Shown piece after piece: positions 7,667-14,997 of a DNA stretch of 33,734 nt. This stretch comes from an uncultured Bacteroidota bacterium (GTDB taxonomy: Bacteria > Bacteroidota > Bacteroidia > Chitinophagales > UBA8649). The first letter of the stretch is position 1. Each line of letters opens with the position of its first letter. Where the stretch lies: positions 1 to 33,734 of the forward strand of contig CAKZQD010000240.1 of NCBI GenBank assembly GCA_937139485.1. Reading direction: 5' to 3'. Made by a program: the position numbers and the translations under genes. The notes beneath the pieces are model-generated. The model saw only the letters and a list, made by a program, of their open reading frames with translations. It did no database searches and was not told the DNA's origin.

Positions 7667-8872
7667 ATGTCATCTGAATACACTAAAAAATTAGGACTTA
7701 CGCCAAAAGAAGAAGCTTTAATGGTGGCTTCAAAACAAGCAAAATTATTTATTGGTTTGCCAAAAGAACGCTCGTTTCAAGACCAGCGAATAGCACTTAC
7801 ACCAGATGCGGTAAATGCTTTGGTACTTCAAGGACATAAAATTCTTATAGAGCACGATGCAGGAAAAGAATGTGGTTTTTCAGATTATTTATACTCAGAA
7901 GCTGGTGCAGAAATCACTAAAAATACCGAAGAAGTTTTTAAAGCAGATGTTATTATTAAAGTAGCACCACCAACTTTGTTTGAATTAGAATTGTTGCAAC
8001 TAAACCAAACCATAATTTCGCCAATACATTTACCTACCATTACAAAAGAGTATTTGTATTATTTAATGAAAAAAAGATGTACCGCCATTGCCTACGAATT
8101 TATAAAAGACGATATAGGTAACTATCCAGTAGTAAGAGCCATGAGCGAAATTGCTGGAGCTTCAGTAACATTAATAGCTGCAGAATTAATGAGTAATGCC
8201 AATAATGGAAACGGCATTTTACTAGGTGGAATTTCTGGCGTGCCACCTGCAAAAGTTGTTATTCTTGGTGCAGGCGTAGTAGGTACTTATGCAGCCAAAG
8301 CTGCGCTAGGTTTAGGGGCGCAAATAGCTGTTTTCGACAACGATGTTTACAAGCTTTTAAACCTTCAAAATAAGATAGGTCAGCGTGTTTTTACTTCTAC
8401 TTTCAACAAGCAAATACTAGAAAAAGAACTTGCCGATGCAGAAGTAGCCATTGGTGCAGTACATAGTACAAAAGGTATTACGCCACTTTTGGTAACCGAA
8501 GAAATGGTTATGCAAATGAAAAAAGGATCAGTAATTATAGATGTAAGTATAGACCAAGGCGGATGTTTTGATACCAGTAGATTGACAACACACGAACACC
8601 CAACTTTTATAAAACATGATGTAATACATTATTGTGTACCAAATATTCCTTCAAGAACTGCCAAGACTTCTTCTGTGGCGTTAAGTCATATTTTGTCGCC
8701 AATACTTACCGAAGCATTTGAAATGGGTGGTTTTAAAAACTTGTTGCATAGCAATAGTGGTGTTTGTTCTGGTGTTTATACTTTTAACGGTCACTTAACT
8801 CAGTCGCATTTAGCAAAGAAGTTTAGCATAAAATATACAGATTTAGATTTGGTTTTTTCTGCTGGAATTTAG
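7667..8872 (+). CDS. ald: Alanine dehydrogenase
   Basis: Ald catalyses the reversible NAD-dependent deamination of L-alanine to pyruvate and ammonia in the cytoplasm. The 401 residues include an N-terminal extension of about 28 residues over the classical 370-residue enzymes; Bacteroidota members of about 400 are usual. Recognisable motifs are GLPKE with RIALTPDAV (pyruvate-binding Arg), IIKVAPP (catalytic Lys), SPIHLPT (catalytic His), the Rossmann block VVILGAGVVGTYAA and the closing signature DVSIDQGGCFDTSR with THEHPTF. Saccharopine-type relatives share the fold, but the DQGGC signature favours Ald. A weak -7-like word (TATTTTTAC, 7642-7650) lies 16 bp before the ATG. The gene converges on the 8884-9102 gene with an 11-bp gap. 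Confidence 0.93.
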   Translation: MSSEYTKKLGLTPKEEALMVASKQAKLFIGLPKERSFQDQRIALTPDAVNALVLQGHKILIEHDAGKECGFSDYLYSEAGAEITKNTEEVFKADVIIKVAPPTLFELELLQLNQTIISPIHLPTITKEYLYYLMKKRCTAIAYEFIKDDIGNYPVVRAMSEIAGASVTLIAAELMSNANNGNGILLGGISGVPPAKVVILGAGVVGTYAAKAALGLGAQIAVFDNDVYKLLNLQNKIGQRVFTSTFNKQILEKELADAEVAIGAVHSTKGITPLLVTEEMVMQMKKGSVIIDVSIDQGGCFDTSRLTTHEHPTFIKHDVIHYCVPNIPSRTAKTSSVALSHILSPILTEAFEMGGFKNLLHSNSGVCSGVYTFNGHLTQSHLAKKFSIKYTDLDLVFSAGI

Positions 8873-8883
8873 ATTCTATTGAC

Positions 8884-9102
8884 CTAATTATTGCTTTTTA
8901 CCATATCTCTAATTTTTATTGCTTTTTCAAAATGGTCTAGTTTATGTTCCATAATCCACCATTGTGCTACTTCCATTAAAAGTTTAGGATTGTCGTTTTT
9001 GTTTTTGAAAAAAGCATAAAATGAAAGTCCTACGTTTACTCCTTTTTGTTCAATTTTATGATTGCAAACTTGTATAATTTTTTGTTTGATTTCTTTATTC
9101 AT
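8884..9102 (-). CDS. Small conserved protein (probably DUF6500)
   Basis: The 72-residue protein lacks a signal peptide or membrane segment. The pattern IIQVCNHKIEQKGVNVGLSF, then KNKNDNPKLLMEVAQWWI, and LDHFEKAIKIRDMV looks like a compact helical protein. I recall closely similar small proteins grouped as DUF6500; the name is from memory. Function is unknown. It is convergent with ald, 11 bp apart, so the two transcripts probably overlap at their 3' ends. Confidence 0.7.
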   Translation of the reverse strand: MNKEIKQKIIQVCNHKIEQKGVNVGLSFYAFFKNKNDNPKLLMEVAQWWIMEHKLDHFEKAIKIRDMVKSNN

Positions 9103-9233
9103 TTATTTTCCTTAAATTTAGTACATACACAAAAGTATTAAATGTTTATTTATTTCATTGAATAAAATATTAGGATTACCCATTAAAGCCACAAACTATT
9201 GATTTGAATAGAATTTTCACATTAACAGGCTGC

Positions 9234-9360
9234 CGTCATTCCAAAAAATTGAGGAGGCACGGAGCAATTTATTTGGAATCTTTCACAATTTTTTAAGCTT
9301 TTAGCATTTCTACTAGATTCTGAATATTTTTTCGTGCCTCAAAAATTTCAGAATGACGTC
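9234..9360. repeat. REP/MITE-like palindromic element
   Basis: The left arm begins CGTCATTCCAAAAAATTGAG at 9235 and continues with GAGGCACG. The right arm, read as its reverse complement from 9359, begins CGTCATTCTGAAATTTTTGA and also continues to GAGGCACG. The arms are imperfect, 43 to 47 bp, separated by about 36 bp, and each has a smaller internal inversion (GATTC/GAATC type). CGTCATTC-type palindromes are dispersed in many Bacteroidota genomes. The rest of the 314-bp gap, 9103-9233 and 9361-9416, shows nothing recognisable. Confidence 0.7.
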
Positions 9361-9416
9361 CCAAATATAACAATGTTAACACTTTGTGGTTAATATGGGT
9401 AATCCTATAAAATATT

Positions 9417-9947
9417 ATGGAAAGAAAAACAATTGTAAAATTTGGAGCTACAGCAGATACATCAATAGATTATATATTGGCAATGTTTAATGATGCAAGA
9501 GCAACAACTTTGCAAAGGGTAGAGGGTTTAACCAAAGATGAGTTGCATTGGCAATATGCTCAAGATTGGAATAGTATTAGTGTATTATTAGAGCATATTG
9601 TTGCTTGTTCGCATTATTTTAGAATTTGGCTATTTGAACAAAGAAATTTTACATTAGAAGAAGAAAAATATATTTTTCCTAGTTTAGAAATGGGAAAATT
9701 TATTCCAGAGTTGATTGCTAAAAACAAAGATTTAAACTATTATATAGCAGAACTTTCTGCCTCTAAAATATTAATGGATAAAGCTATTGCTAAGTTAACA
9801 AAAGAAGATTTTCATAAAAAAATACATGGTTATAATGAACTTACTGGTACAAATTTAGCTTGGGTTTTATACCATGCTGTTGAAGATGAGGTGCATCATA
9901 GAGGGCAAATAAGTATGATTAGAAAATTGTATAAAGCTAGAAGCTAA
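9417..9947 (+). CDS. DinB-like (DfsB/YfiT superfamily) protein
   Basis: The 176-residue protein fits the four-helix DinB/YfiT metal-binding superfamily. Candidate metal ligands are His60 (in LLEHIVACSHYF), His153 (LYHAVEDE) and His160 or His161 (EVHHRGQISMIRK); the closing H-x-G-Q-I pattern is typical. Family members include bacillithiol- or mycothiol-dependent transferases and damage-induced proteins of unknown activity, so no reaction is assigned. The gene stands alone on the plus strand and ends 3 bp before the stop of the convergent thioredoxin-like gene. No terminator fits between them. Confidence 0.82.
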   Translation: MERKTIVKFGATADTSIDYILAMFNDARATTLQRVEGLTKDELHWQYAQDWNSISVLLEHIVACSHYFRIWLFEQRNFTLEEEKYIFPSLEMGKFIPELIAKNKDLNYYIAELSASKILMDKAIAKLTKEDFHKKIHGYNELTGTNLAWVLYHAVEDEVHHRGQISMIRKLYKARS

Positions 9948-9950
9948 AAT

Positions 9951-11297
9951 TTACTTTTCTTCAATATTAAACAAAAGCTCCAAATCTTTTAGTTTATTAG
10001 GTTTGTTGCTAATAATTTTATTTTCATCTAAAACAAAATATACTGGAGTAGATTTTATGTTGTAGGCTTTTGCATATTCATTGTCCCATTTTCCGTTGGC
10101 TCTTAAATGTTGCCAGTTTGGAAATTTTGGAATTACTTGTTCCCAGTCAGAATAACTTTCTTCCAAACCAACTAAAACTACTTTAAGATCTGTTCTATCT
10201 TTAAGCATTTCGTAAACTTTTGGAATTTCTTTTAGACAATGAGAGCATGTTGTACTCCAAAATATTACTATTGTTTGCTTGGCTTTAATTTTGTACAAAC
10301 TACTTTCGCCTATAATAATATTGGGAGCTTTTTTACCTACAATAACGTTCAGCTTACTAATAAGCATTTCAGTAAATTCTTTGTTTTTTTCAGTTTCGGG
10401 CAAAGAAATGTAATACTTGTCATATAAATGATTTAGCAATTTATCATATTGAGAAGAATATGGGTCGAAAGCACTACTTGTTAAAGAATAAATAATTTCA
10501 TTTTTAAATTTTGAAGTCTCCAATTTATCCAGTGCATAATCAATCATAGAAACATCTAAATCGGCATTATTTTTTTTGGCTATGGCTTCATTCAAATCAA
10601 AACAATATTCTATTAATCTATCTATAATAAAGGCAGAATTAATGAGGTTTTTATCTTTAAAATCAATGTTTTCTAAATAAGTTTTTTGTAAATGTGTGTA
10701 GTATTCGCTTTTAGTTTTTAGAGGAAATTCTGGGTTTTGTTTTGCAAAAGATTTAATAAACGATAATGCAATAGTTGCCTCAGCTTTTGTTTCAAAATAA
10801 GTTTGAAATGCTTCAATTTCATTAATTTTGTTAGAATAAGCTTTTAAAATTTTATTATTTTTATTGTCGTCATAGTATAATTTTTGAATAGAATCTAATT
10901 GCGTATATTGTACATTTATTTGTTTTATATAGTCAAAAAACAATGTATTTTCTTTGGAATCGAAAAAGTAAATTGAGTTTACAACATCGTTTGGGTCTAC
11001 AAGTAAAGAAATATCTTCGTTGTTGTAAATAATGTTGATGTATAAATTTTCTTGCGTATTGTAAACTAATCTGTAAGAACCAGTTTCAAAACCTTCTGGC
11101 AAGGCAAAGCCAAAAAGTCCTTCTTCGTCTATATTTGTACTGGCTTTATAATATTGAAATGCGCCTTCAGTTTTGTATAAAAGCATCGTTGTATTGTCGC
11201 CTTTTGGCTTTAGCTGACCAGTAATGCTGTGCTGCGCAAAAACAGTTGAAAATGAAAAAATAAATGCTAATAAACTAATGTAAACTGTGTTTTTCAT
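9951..11297 (-). CDS. Thioredoxin-like (TlpA/ResA-type) periplasmic redox protein
   Basis: The 448-residue product has a signal peptide (cleavage after VFAQ, residue 22). The first 120 residues are a beta-rich region like the DUF4369 domain found before many Bacteroidota thioredoxins. A helical middle of about 180 residues with no known domain follows. The C-terminal 130 residues are a thioredoxin fold with the active site FWSTTCSHCLKEIP (CxxC) and a cis-Pro region KSTPVYFVLDEN. The likely role is thiol reduction or disulfide exchange in the periplasm. It lies 13 bp downstream of the rluA-type gene on the same strand, so the two are probably co-transcribed. Confidence 0.88.
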   Translation of the reverse strand: MKNTVYISLLAFIFSFSTVFAQHSITGQLKPKGDNTTMLLYKTEGAFQYYKASTNIDEEGLFGFALPEGFETGSYRLVYNTQENLYINIIYNNEDISLLVDPNDVVNSIYFFDSKENTLFFDYIKQINVQYTQLDSIQKLYYDDNKNNKILKAYSNKINEIEAFQTYFETKAEATIALSFIKSFAKQNPEFPLKTKSEYYTHLQKTYLENIDFKDKNLINSAFIIDRLIEYCFDLNEAIAKKNNADLDVSMIDYALDKLETSKFKNEIIYSLTSSAFDPYSSQYDKLLNHLYDKYYISLPETEKNKEFTEMLISKLNVIVGKKAPNIIIGESSLYKIKAKQTIVIFWSTTCSHCLKEIPKVYEMLKDRTDLKVVLVGLEESYSDWEQVIPKFPNWQHLRANGKWDNEYAKAYNIKSTPVYFVLDENKIISNKPNKLKDLELLFNIEEK

Positions 11298-11310
11298 AAT
11301 GCTTTAGTTA

Positions 11311-11943
11311 TCAAAAATTGTACCTAAATTCTTCATCAATACTTATTGAAACTCTTTTTTCTGAAACTGGATCTAAAAAAAACAAGCTACTAGCACGAAG
11401 CGCAATGTGTTTTAAGTGTGTCGTACTTTTAGAAGCATTATATTTTGTGTCATCAATAATTGGACAGCCAATGTAAGCCAATTGTGCTCTAATTTGATGA
11501 AATTTTCCAGTTTTAGGAGACAATTTCAATAGAAATCTATCTTCTTCACTTTTCAAAACTTCATAATCTAATTTTACCAAAGAATTGTTTCTTCTTGCAG
11601 TTTCTGAAATGATAGCGCATTTATTTAACTGATCTTTTTGTAAATAATGTTCTAAAGAATCTTTGTTTTTTGATGGTTTGCTAGAAACCCAAGCTTGGTA
11701 AGTTTTTTCAACAATTTTATCGCTAAATTGTTTGTTTAAAATTTTAAGTGCAGATTTTTTTTTAGCCAAAATCAAAATACCAGAAGTTACTCTATCCAAT
11801 CTATGAACAATTCCAATGTATTTATGCTGTTCTTTCAAAATAGCTTCAACAGAAATTTCGTAAGGATTTTCTTCTACCAATAAACCACTTGGCTTATTTA
11901 AAGCAATCCATTCTTTGGTTTCGTTTAAAATTTCTAGTTGCAT
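11311..11943 (-). CDS. RluA-family pseudouridine synthase
   Basis: The 210-residue protein isomerises uridine to pseudouridine in an RNA, most likely rRNA or tRNA. The catalytic block GIVHRLDRVTSGILILAKK contains the essential Asp of HRLD, and the C-terminal part has LSPKTGKFHQIRAQLAYIGCPIIDD, a typical RluA motif. It lacks the N-terminal S4 domain, so it resembles the short RluA/TruC-type enzymes; the target position cannot be assigned. The start follows a leader of degenerate heptamers (11958-11999). The thioredoxin-like gene is 13 bp downstream. Confidence 0.9.
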   Translation of the reverse strand: MQLEILNETKEWIALNKPSGLLVEENPYEISVEAILKEQHKYIGIVHRLDRVTSGILILAKKKSALKILNKQFSDKIVEKTYQAWVSSKPSKNKDSLEHYLQKDQLNKCAIISETARRNNSLVKLDYEVLKSEEDRFLLKLSPKTGKFHQIRAQLAYIGCPIIDDTKYNASKSTTHLKHIALRASSLFFLDPVSEKRVSISIDEEFRYNF

Positions 11944-11957
11944 TTGGTTTAGTCTTA

Positions 11958-11999
11958 AAGTAGGAAGTATTTAAGTAGTAAGTATTAAAGTATCAAGTA
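11958..11999. repeat. Degenerate heptad repeats (AAGTAGG/TAAGTAT) before the rluA-type gene
   Basis: Six successive 7-bp units read AAGTAGG, AAGTATT, TAAGTAG, TAAGTAT, TAAAGTA, TCAAGTA, starting 14 bp upstream of the minus-strand rluA-type start codon. Looser copies (TTAGTAT, GTAGTTG, AAGTAGT) continue to about 12040. There is no hairpin or coding potential. Confidence 0.6.
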
Positions 12000-12076
12000 G
12001 TTTAGTATTAAAGTTTGTAGTTGTAAGTTTATAAGTAGTTTTACTCATTACTTAAATACTTGAAACTAAAGTACCT

Positions 12077-12868
12077 TTACAAAGAAGGTGTTCTTCCACC
12101 ATCTACTGCTATACTTTGCCCAGAAACATAAGCTGCTGCTGGCGAGCATAAAAATGCTGCTACGTTGGCTATTTCATTTGGTTCGCCAAATCTTGCCATA
12201 GGTATTACGCCTTGCATTGCTTTAGAAACTTCGGCTTGTTCTTTATTTGTTTTGGCTGCTTTATTTTCTATTATAGATTTTAAACGGTCTGTATTTGTTG
12301 CGCCTGGCAAAACATTGTTTACCGTTATTCCAAACTGACCGAGTTCGTTTGCTAGCGTTTTTGACCAACTCGCCACAGCTCCTCTTATGGTATTTGAAAC
12401 GCCTAAGCCATTCAAAGGAACTTTTACCGAAGTAGAAATAATATTTACAATTCTTCCATAACCCGTTTCTTTAAAAGCAGGAATTAAAGTAGTTGCTAAA
12501 ATATGGTTGCAAATTAAGTGATTATTGAAAGCACTTAAAAATTCTGATGTTTCAGCGTTTACTATTGGGCCACCAGCTGGGCCACCTGTATTGTTAATTA
12601 AAATATTGAACGCTTTACCAGTTTTAGCCAAATAATTATTCAAAGCATTTTTTAATAAATCTGGTTTAGAAAAATCTGCCGTAAAATAATCGTGCGTGTT
12701 TCCATTAGAAGTATCTAGTTCTAAAGCTGCAGATTGCAAAATATCTTCACTTCTTGAACATAAAGTTACATTTGCACCCAAAATTGCCAATTCTAAGGCA
12801 ATTGCTTTTCCTATTCCTTTACTTCCGCCACAAACTAATGCGTTTTTTCCTTGTAAATCTAAATTCAT
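12077..12868 (-). CDS. SDR-family oxidoreductase lacking the canonical Tyr-Lys pair
   Basis: The 263-residue Rossmann protein has the cofactor motif GGSKGIG (14-20), NNTGGP (92-97), the Ser of IISTS near residue 145 and the C-terminal AAYVSGQSIAVDGG. The classical YxxxK is replaced: the aligned segment is SNTIRGAV, with Asn159 where Tyr is expected and Gly163 where Lys is expected. A subgroup of 3-oxoacyl-ACP-reductase-like SDRs has SN-xx-RA here, so this is probably subgroup-specific and not decay. The reaction is unknown. Relatives are, to my recollection, often near 3-hydroxyanthranilate dioxygenase genes in flavobacteria, as here (divergent, with one small gene between). Confidence 0.85.
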   Translation of the reverse strand: MNLDLQGKNALVCGGSKGIGKAIALELAILGANVTLCSRSEDILQSAALELDTSNGNTHDYFTADFSKPDLLKNALNNYLAKTGKAFNILINNTGGPAGGPIVNAETSEFLSAFNNHLICNHILATTLIPAFKETGYGRIVNIISTSVKVPLNGLGVSNTIRGAVASWSKTLANELGQFGITVNNVLPGATNTDRLKSIIENKAAKTNKEQAEVSKAMQGVIPMARFGEPNEIANVAAFLCSPAAAYVSGQSIAVDGGRTPSL

Positions 12869-12914
12869 AATTTGGTTATTTTGATCTCTTTGTTTATCTT
12901 TTTTACTAAGTCTA

Positions 12915-12941
12915 AATACTGTTTACTGCAACTGAATACTG
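12915..12941. repeat. Heptad repeats (AATACTG) upstream of the SDR gene
   Basis: The units AATACTG, TTTACTG, CAACTG (one base short) and AATACTG follow each other, about 47 bp before the minus-strand SDR start. They lie in the gap between the SDR gene and the end of the 12956-13321 gene. Confidence 0.5.
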
Positions 12942-12955
12942 AAATACTACATTAT

Positions 12956-13321
12956 TTAATTACTCAATCTTTGAAGATTAGTTTCTTCTACACCAGTTAT
13001 AAAATATTTTGTTTCTCCAAGCCATGGAAAAGTTCCGTAGCGTTCTTTATAGTTCAATTTCACTTGTTTTCCTTGAAGTTCTTGTAGGTCGTTTATAACC
13101 TCTAGTTGCTTAGGTTCTACAGAAAAATGAAAACGTTGAGCCTCTGCAACTCCTTGGCTAATTTCGCCTTCCCATGTTTTAAATATCATTCCTTTGTGTG
13201 TTATTTTTACTAATTCGCCTGCTCTGTAGCCATCACTATAAGTAAAGCTGTAGATCACAGCTGCATAAATTCCAAAACCAAGACCAGCAAGTAATATAAT
13301 TCCTAAAAATATTTTTTTCAT
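12956..13321 (-). CDS. Membrane-anchored conserved protein of unknown function
   Basis: The 121-residue product has one N-terminal transmembrane helix (about residues 4-27), followed by the conserved-looking region YSDGYRAGELVKITHKGMIF, then KTWEGEISQG, and later LNYKERYGTFPWLGETKYFITGVE. I recall the same motifs in small flavobacterial proteins that databases often label 6-phosphogluconate dehydrogenase; nothing here supports that label, since there is no Rossmann motif and it is far too short. The role is unknown. It lies upstream of the SDR gene on the same strand with an 87-bp gap, and its start is preceded by the heptad block at 13339-13366. Confidence 0.75.
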   Translation of the reverse strand: MKKIFLGIILLAGLGFGIYAAVIYSFTYSDGYRAGELVKITHKGMIFKTWEGEISQGVAEAQRFHFSVEPKQLEVINDLQELQGKQVKLNYKERYGTFPWLGETKYFITGVEETNLQRLSN

Positions 13322-13338
13322 AGTTCAAAGATAACATC

Positions 13339-13366
13339 ATTTACGATTTAGGATTTACTATTTACG
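13339..13366 (-). repeat. Four-unit heptad repeat (CGTAAAT on the coding strand)
   Basis: On the plus strand the four heptamers read ATTTACG, ATTTAGG, ATTTACT, ATTTACG. On the strand of the 12956-13321 gene this is CGTAAAT-type, ending 17 bp before its start codon. It has the same unit, length and gene-relative orientation as 2719-2746 and 22376-22403. Confidence 0.75.
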
Positions 13367-13426
13367 ATTTTATTTAAGAATGATAAAATACCTCAAAGAC
13401 CTAATGTTTGATCAATTATTTCAAAT

Positions 13427-13634
13427 CATTAAATCATTCTCTCATTAAATCATTCACACATTAAATCATTCTCTCATTCTCTCATTCTCTCATTATCTCA
13501 TTAAATCATTTTCTCATTCTCTCATTATCTCATTAAATCATTCTCTCATTAAATCATTCTCTCATTCACTCATTAAATCATTCACACATTCTCTCATTAA
13601 ATCATTCACAAATTCTCTCATTAAATCATTTTAG
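13427..13634. repeat. 26-copy octamer array (CATTAAAT / CATTCTCT)
   Basis: The stretch is exactly 208 bp and parses into 26 octamers with no insertion or deletion. Nine units are CATTAAAT and eight are CATTCTCT; the rest are variants such as CATTCACA (three), CATTATCT, CATTTTCT and CATTCACT. Almost all begin with CATT (one AATT). It fills most of the 367-bp gap between the divergent 12956-13321 and nbaC genes and ends 22 bp before a -7-like box for nbaC. The array has no spacers, hairpin or ORF. Confidence 0.92.
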
Positions 13635-13656
13635 TACCATTCTTTACGAAAAAACT

Positions 13657-13665
13657 TATATTTAC
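13657..13665 (+). promoter_or_regulatory. Putative nbaC promoter -7 box (TATATTTAC)
   Basis: This matches the Bacteroidota -7 element TAnnTTTG except for A in place of the G. It sits 23 bp before the nbaC ATG. The position expected for the -33 element falls at the very end of the octamer array. Confidence 0.4.
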
Positions 13666-13688
13666 ATTTAGAAGTAAAAACAAAAGCA

Positions 13689-14216
13689 ATGGAAATAAGA
13701 AGACCTTTTAACATAAAAAAGTGGATAGACGATAATAGAGATATTCTAAAACCACCTGTAGGAAATAAATCTTTGTATGTAGATGCAGGAGATTTTATAG
13801 TAATGGTAGTTGGTGGTCCAAATGCTAGAAAAGATTATCATTTCAACGATAGTGAAGAGTTTTTTTACCAGCTAGAAGGCGATATTGAAGTTACGATTCA
13901 AGAAAATGGAAAAGCTACAAAAGTACCCATAAAAGAAGGTGAAATTTTCTTATTACCAGCTAGAATTCCGCACAATCCAGTTCGCCCAGCAAATACTGTT
14001 GGCTTAGTGATAGAACTAAAAAGAAAAAAAGAAATGCGTGATGGCTTAATGTGGTTTTGCGATAACTGCAACAATAAACTGCACGCTACCTATTTTCCTT
14101 TAAAAGATATAGAAAATGATTTTCAACCAAGATTTAAAGAATTTTATACCTCAGAAGAGCTAAGAACTTGCAATAAGTGTAACCATGTAATGGAAATTGA
14201 TGAACGCTTTGTTTAA
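13689..14216 (+). CDS. nbaC: 3-hydroxyanthranilate 3,4-dioxygenase
   Basis: This cupin enzyme (also called HaaO) opens the ring of 3-hydroxyanthranilate to give 2-amino-3-carboxymuconate semialdehyde, the precursor of quinolinate and NAD or of further catabolism. The 175 residues are the usual bacterial length. Iron ligands His51, Glu57 and His95 are present (DYHFNDSEEF, IPHNP), as are the substrate-binding Arg47, Arg99 and Glu109. The C-terminal rubredoxin-like site has Cys124/Cys127 (FCDNC) and Cys161/Cys164 (TCNKC). Its end overlaps the next gene by 17 bp, and kynU, which makes its substrate, is the gene after that, so an operon is likely. Confidence 0.95.
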   Translation: MEIRRPFNIKKWIDDNRDILKPPVGNKSLYVDAGDFIVMVVGGPNARKDYHFNDSEEFFYQLEGDIEVTIQENGKATKVPIKEGEIFLLPARIPHNPVRPANTVGLVIELKRKKEMRDGLMWFCDNCNNKLHATYFPLKDIENDFQPRFKEFYTSEELRTCNKCNHVMEIDERFV

Positions 14217-14997
14217 ATATCTTTTTGCACTTTGTGTTGTGTTTTTTCAGTTGAGTTTGTCTGCTCAAAATGAATACGAAGACGATTTAGAATTTCAATC
14301 TTTTGGAAAAAAAGAAAAAATAACAAAACGCTTTGAAGGCAAACGAAAAATTAATGTTCACTTTCAAATAGCTTATAATCTGAGTACAGTTGTAGGCAAT
14401 GGAGTCAAAGAAAGAAGAGATACATTAGATGCCAGAGCAAAATTTTCTGGATTTGATTCTTACCGTATTTCGCCATCTTATTGGCCACAAGCAGAAATAG
14501 ATTTGTCACTAAATTTTACTAAAAAAATATCTTTGGCATTTGGTCTGAAATATAGTTTACTAGGGTGGAAAGAAATTGCCAGAGTAAGAAGTGGAAACCT
14601 ATCTTTTAGAGGAATGTCGTATTTTAAGTTACATAAACTTTCAATTCCTATTGTACTTCAATTTCATCCTACGCCAGCATTAAGTGTTTTTGTAGGCACA
14701 TCTTTAGCGGTTTCTGTAAAAAATGAAATAGTAGAAAAAGTACTTTACACCATTGGAAAAGATACAATTACAAATTATAAAGACATTTTAGATTTTGAAA
14801 AAACAACACAAGTAAAACCCAAAATAGTAGCGCCACAAATATTCTTGGGAAGTCATTTTGGTTTTGATAGGTTTAGATTTAATATAAATTTTATTTTTAC
14901 ACCAAATTTTATAAGAAACGATATAGCATACCACAACATAGCTGCAGAAGCAGGATTGATAATTAAGTTATTTAAAGATTATGACAACAAATTTTAA
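14200..14997 (+). CDS. Outer-membrane beta-barrel protein between nbaC and kynU
   Basis: The ATG at 14200 is preferred over the in-frame TTG at 14197 and gives 265 residues. A signal peptide (NALFKYLFALCVVFFQLSL, then SAQ) precedes an acidic stretch and a series of amphipathic beta strands (QAEIDLSLNFTKKISLAFGL, SIPIVLQFHPTPALSVFVGT, FRFNINFIFTPNFIRND). It ends with IAAEAGLIIKLF, typical of Bacteroidota porin/PorT-like barrels. No closer family is recognised. It overlaps nbaC by 17 bp and kynU by 17 bp, so its translation is probably coupled to both. A role in letting tryptophan-derived compounds through the outer membrane is speculation from position only. Confidence 0.8.
   Translation: MNALFKYLFALCVVFFQLSLSAQNEYEDDLEFQSFGKKEKITKRFEGKRKINVHFQIAYNLSTVVGNGVKERRDTLDARAKFSGFDSYRISPSYWPQAEIDLSLNFTKKISLAFGLKYSLLGWKEIARVRSGNLSFRGMSYFKLHKLSIPIVLQFHPTPALSVFVGTSLAVSVKNEIVEKVLYTIGKDTITNYKDILDFEKTTQVKPKIVAPQIFLGSHFGFDRFRFNINFIFTPNFIRNDIAYHNIAAEAGLIIKLFKDYDNKF

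Noticed and set aside
12956-13321. Label 6-phosphogluconate dehydrogenase for the 121-residue protein
   Set aside because: No Rossmann motif or catalytic residues, one membrane helix and a quarter of the needed length; the label seems to be a database error.
13427-13634. Octamer array as a CRISPR
   Set aside because: Units are directly adjacent with no unique spacers, and 8 bp is far too short for a CRISPR repeat; no cas gene is present.
14197-14199. TTG start for the barrel gene
   Set aside because: The next codon is ATG (14200) and gives a better signal peptide start.
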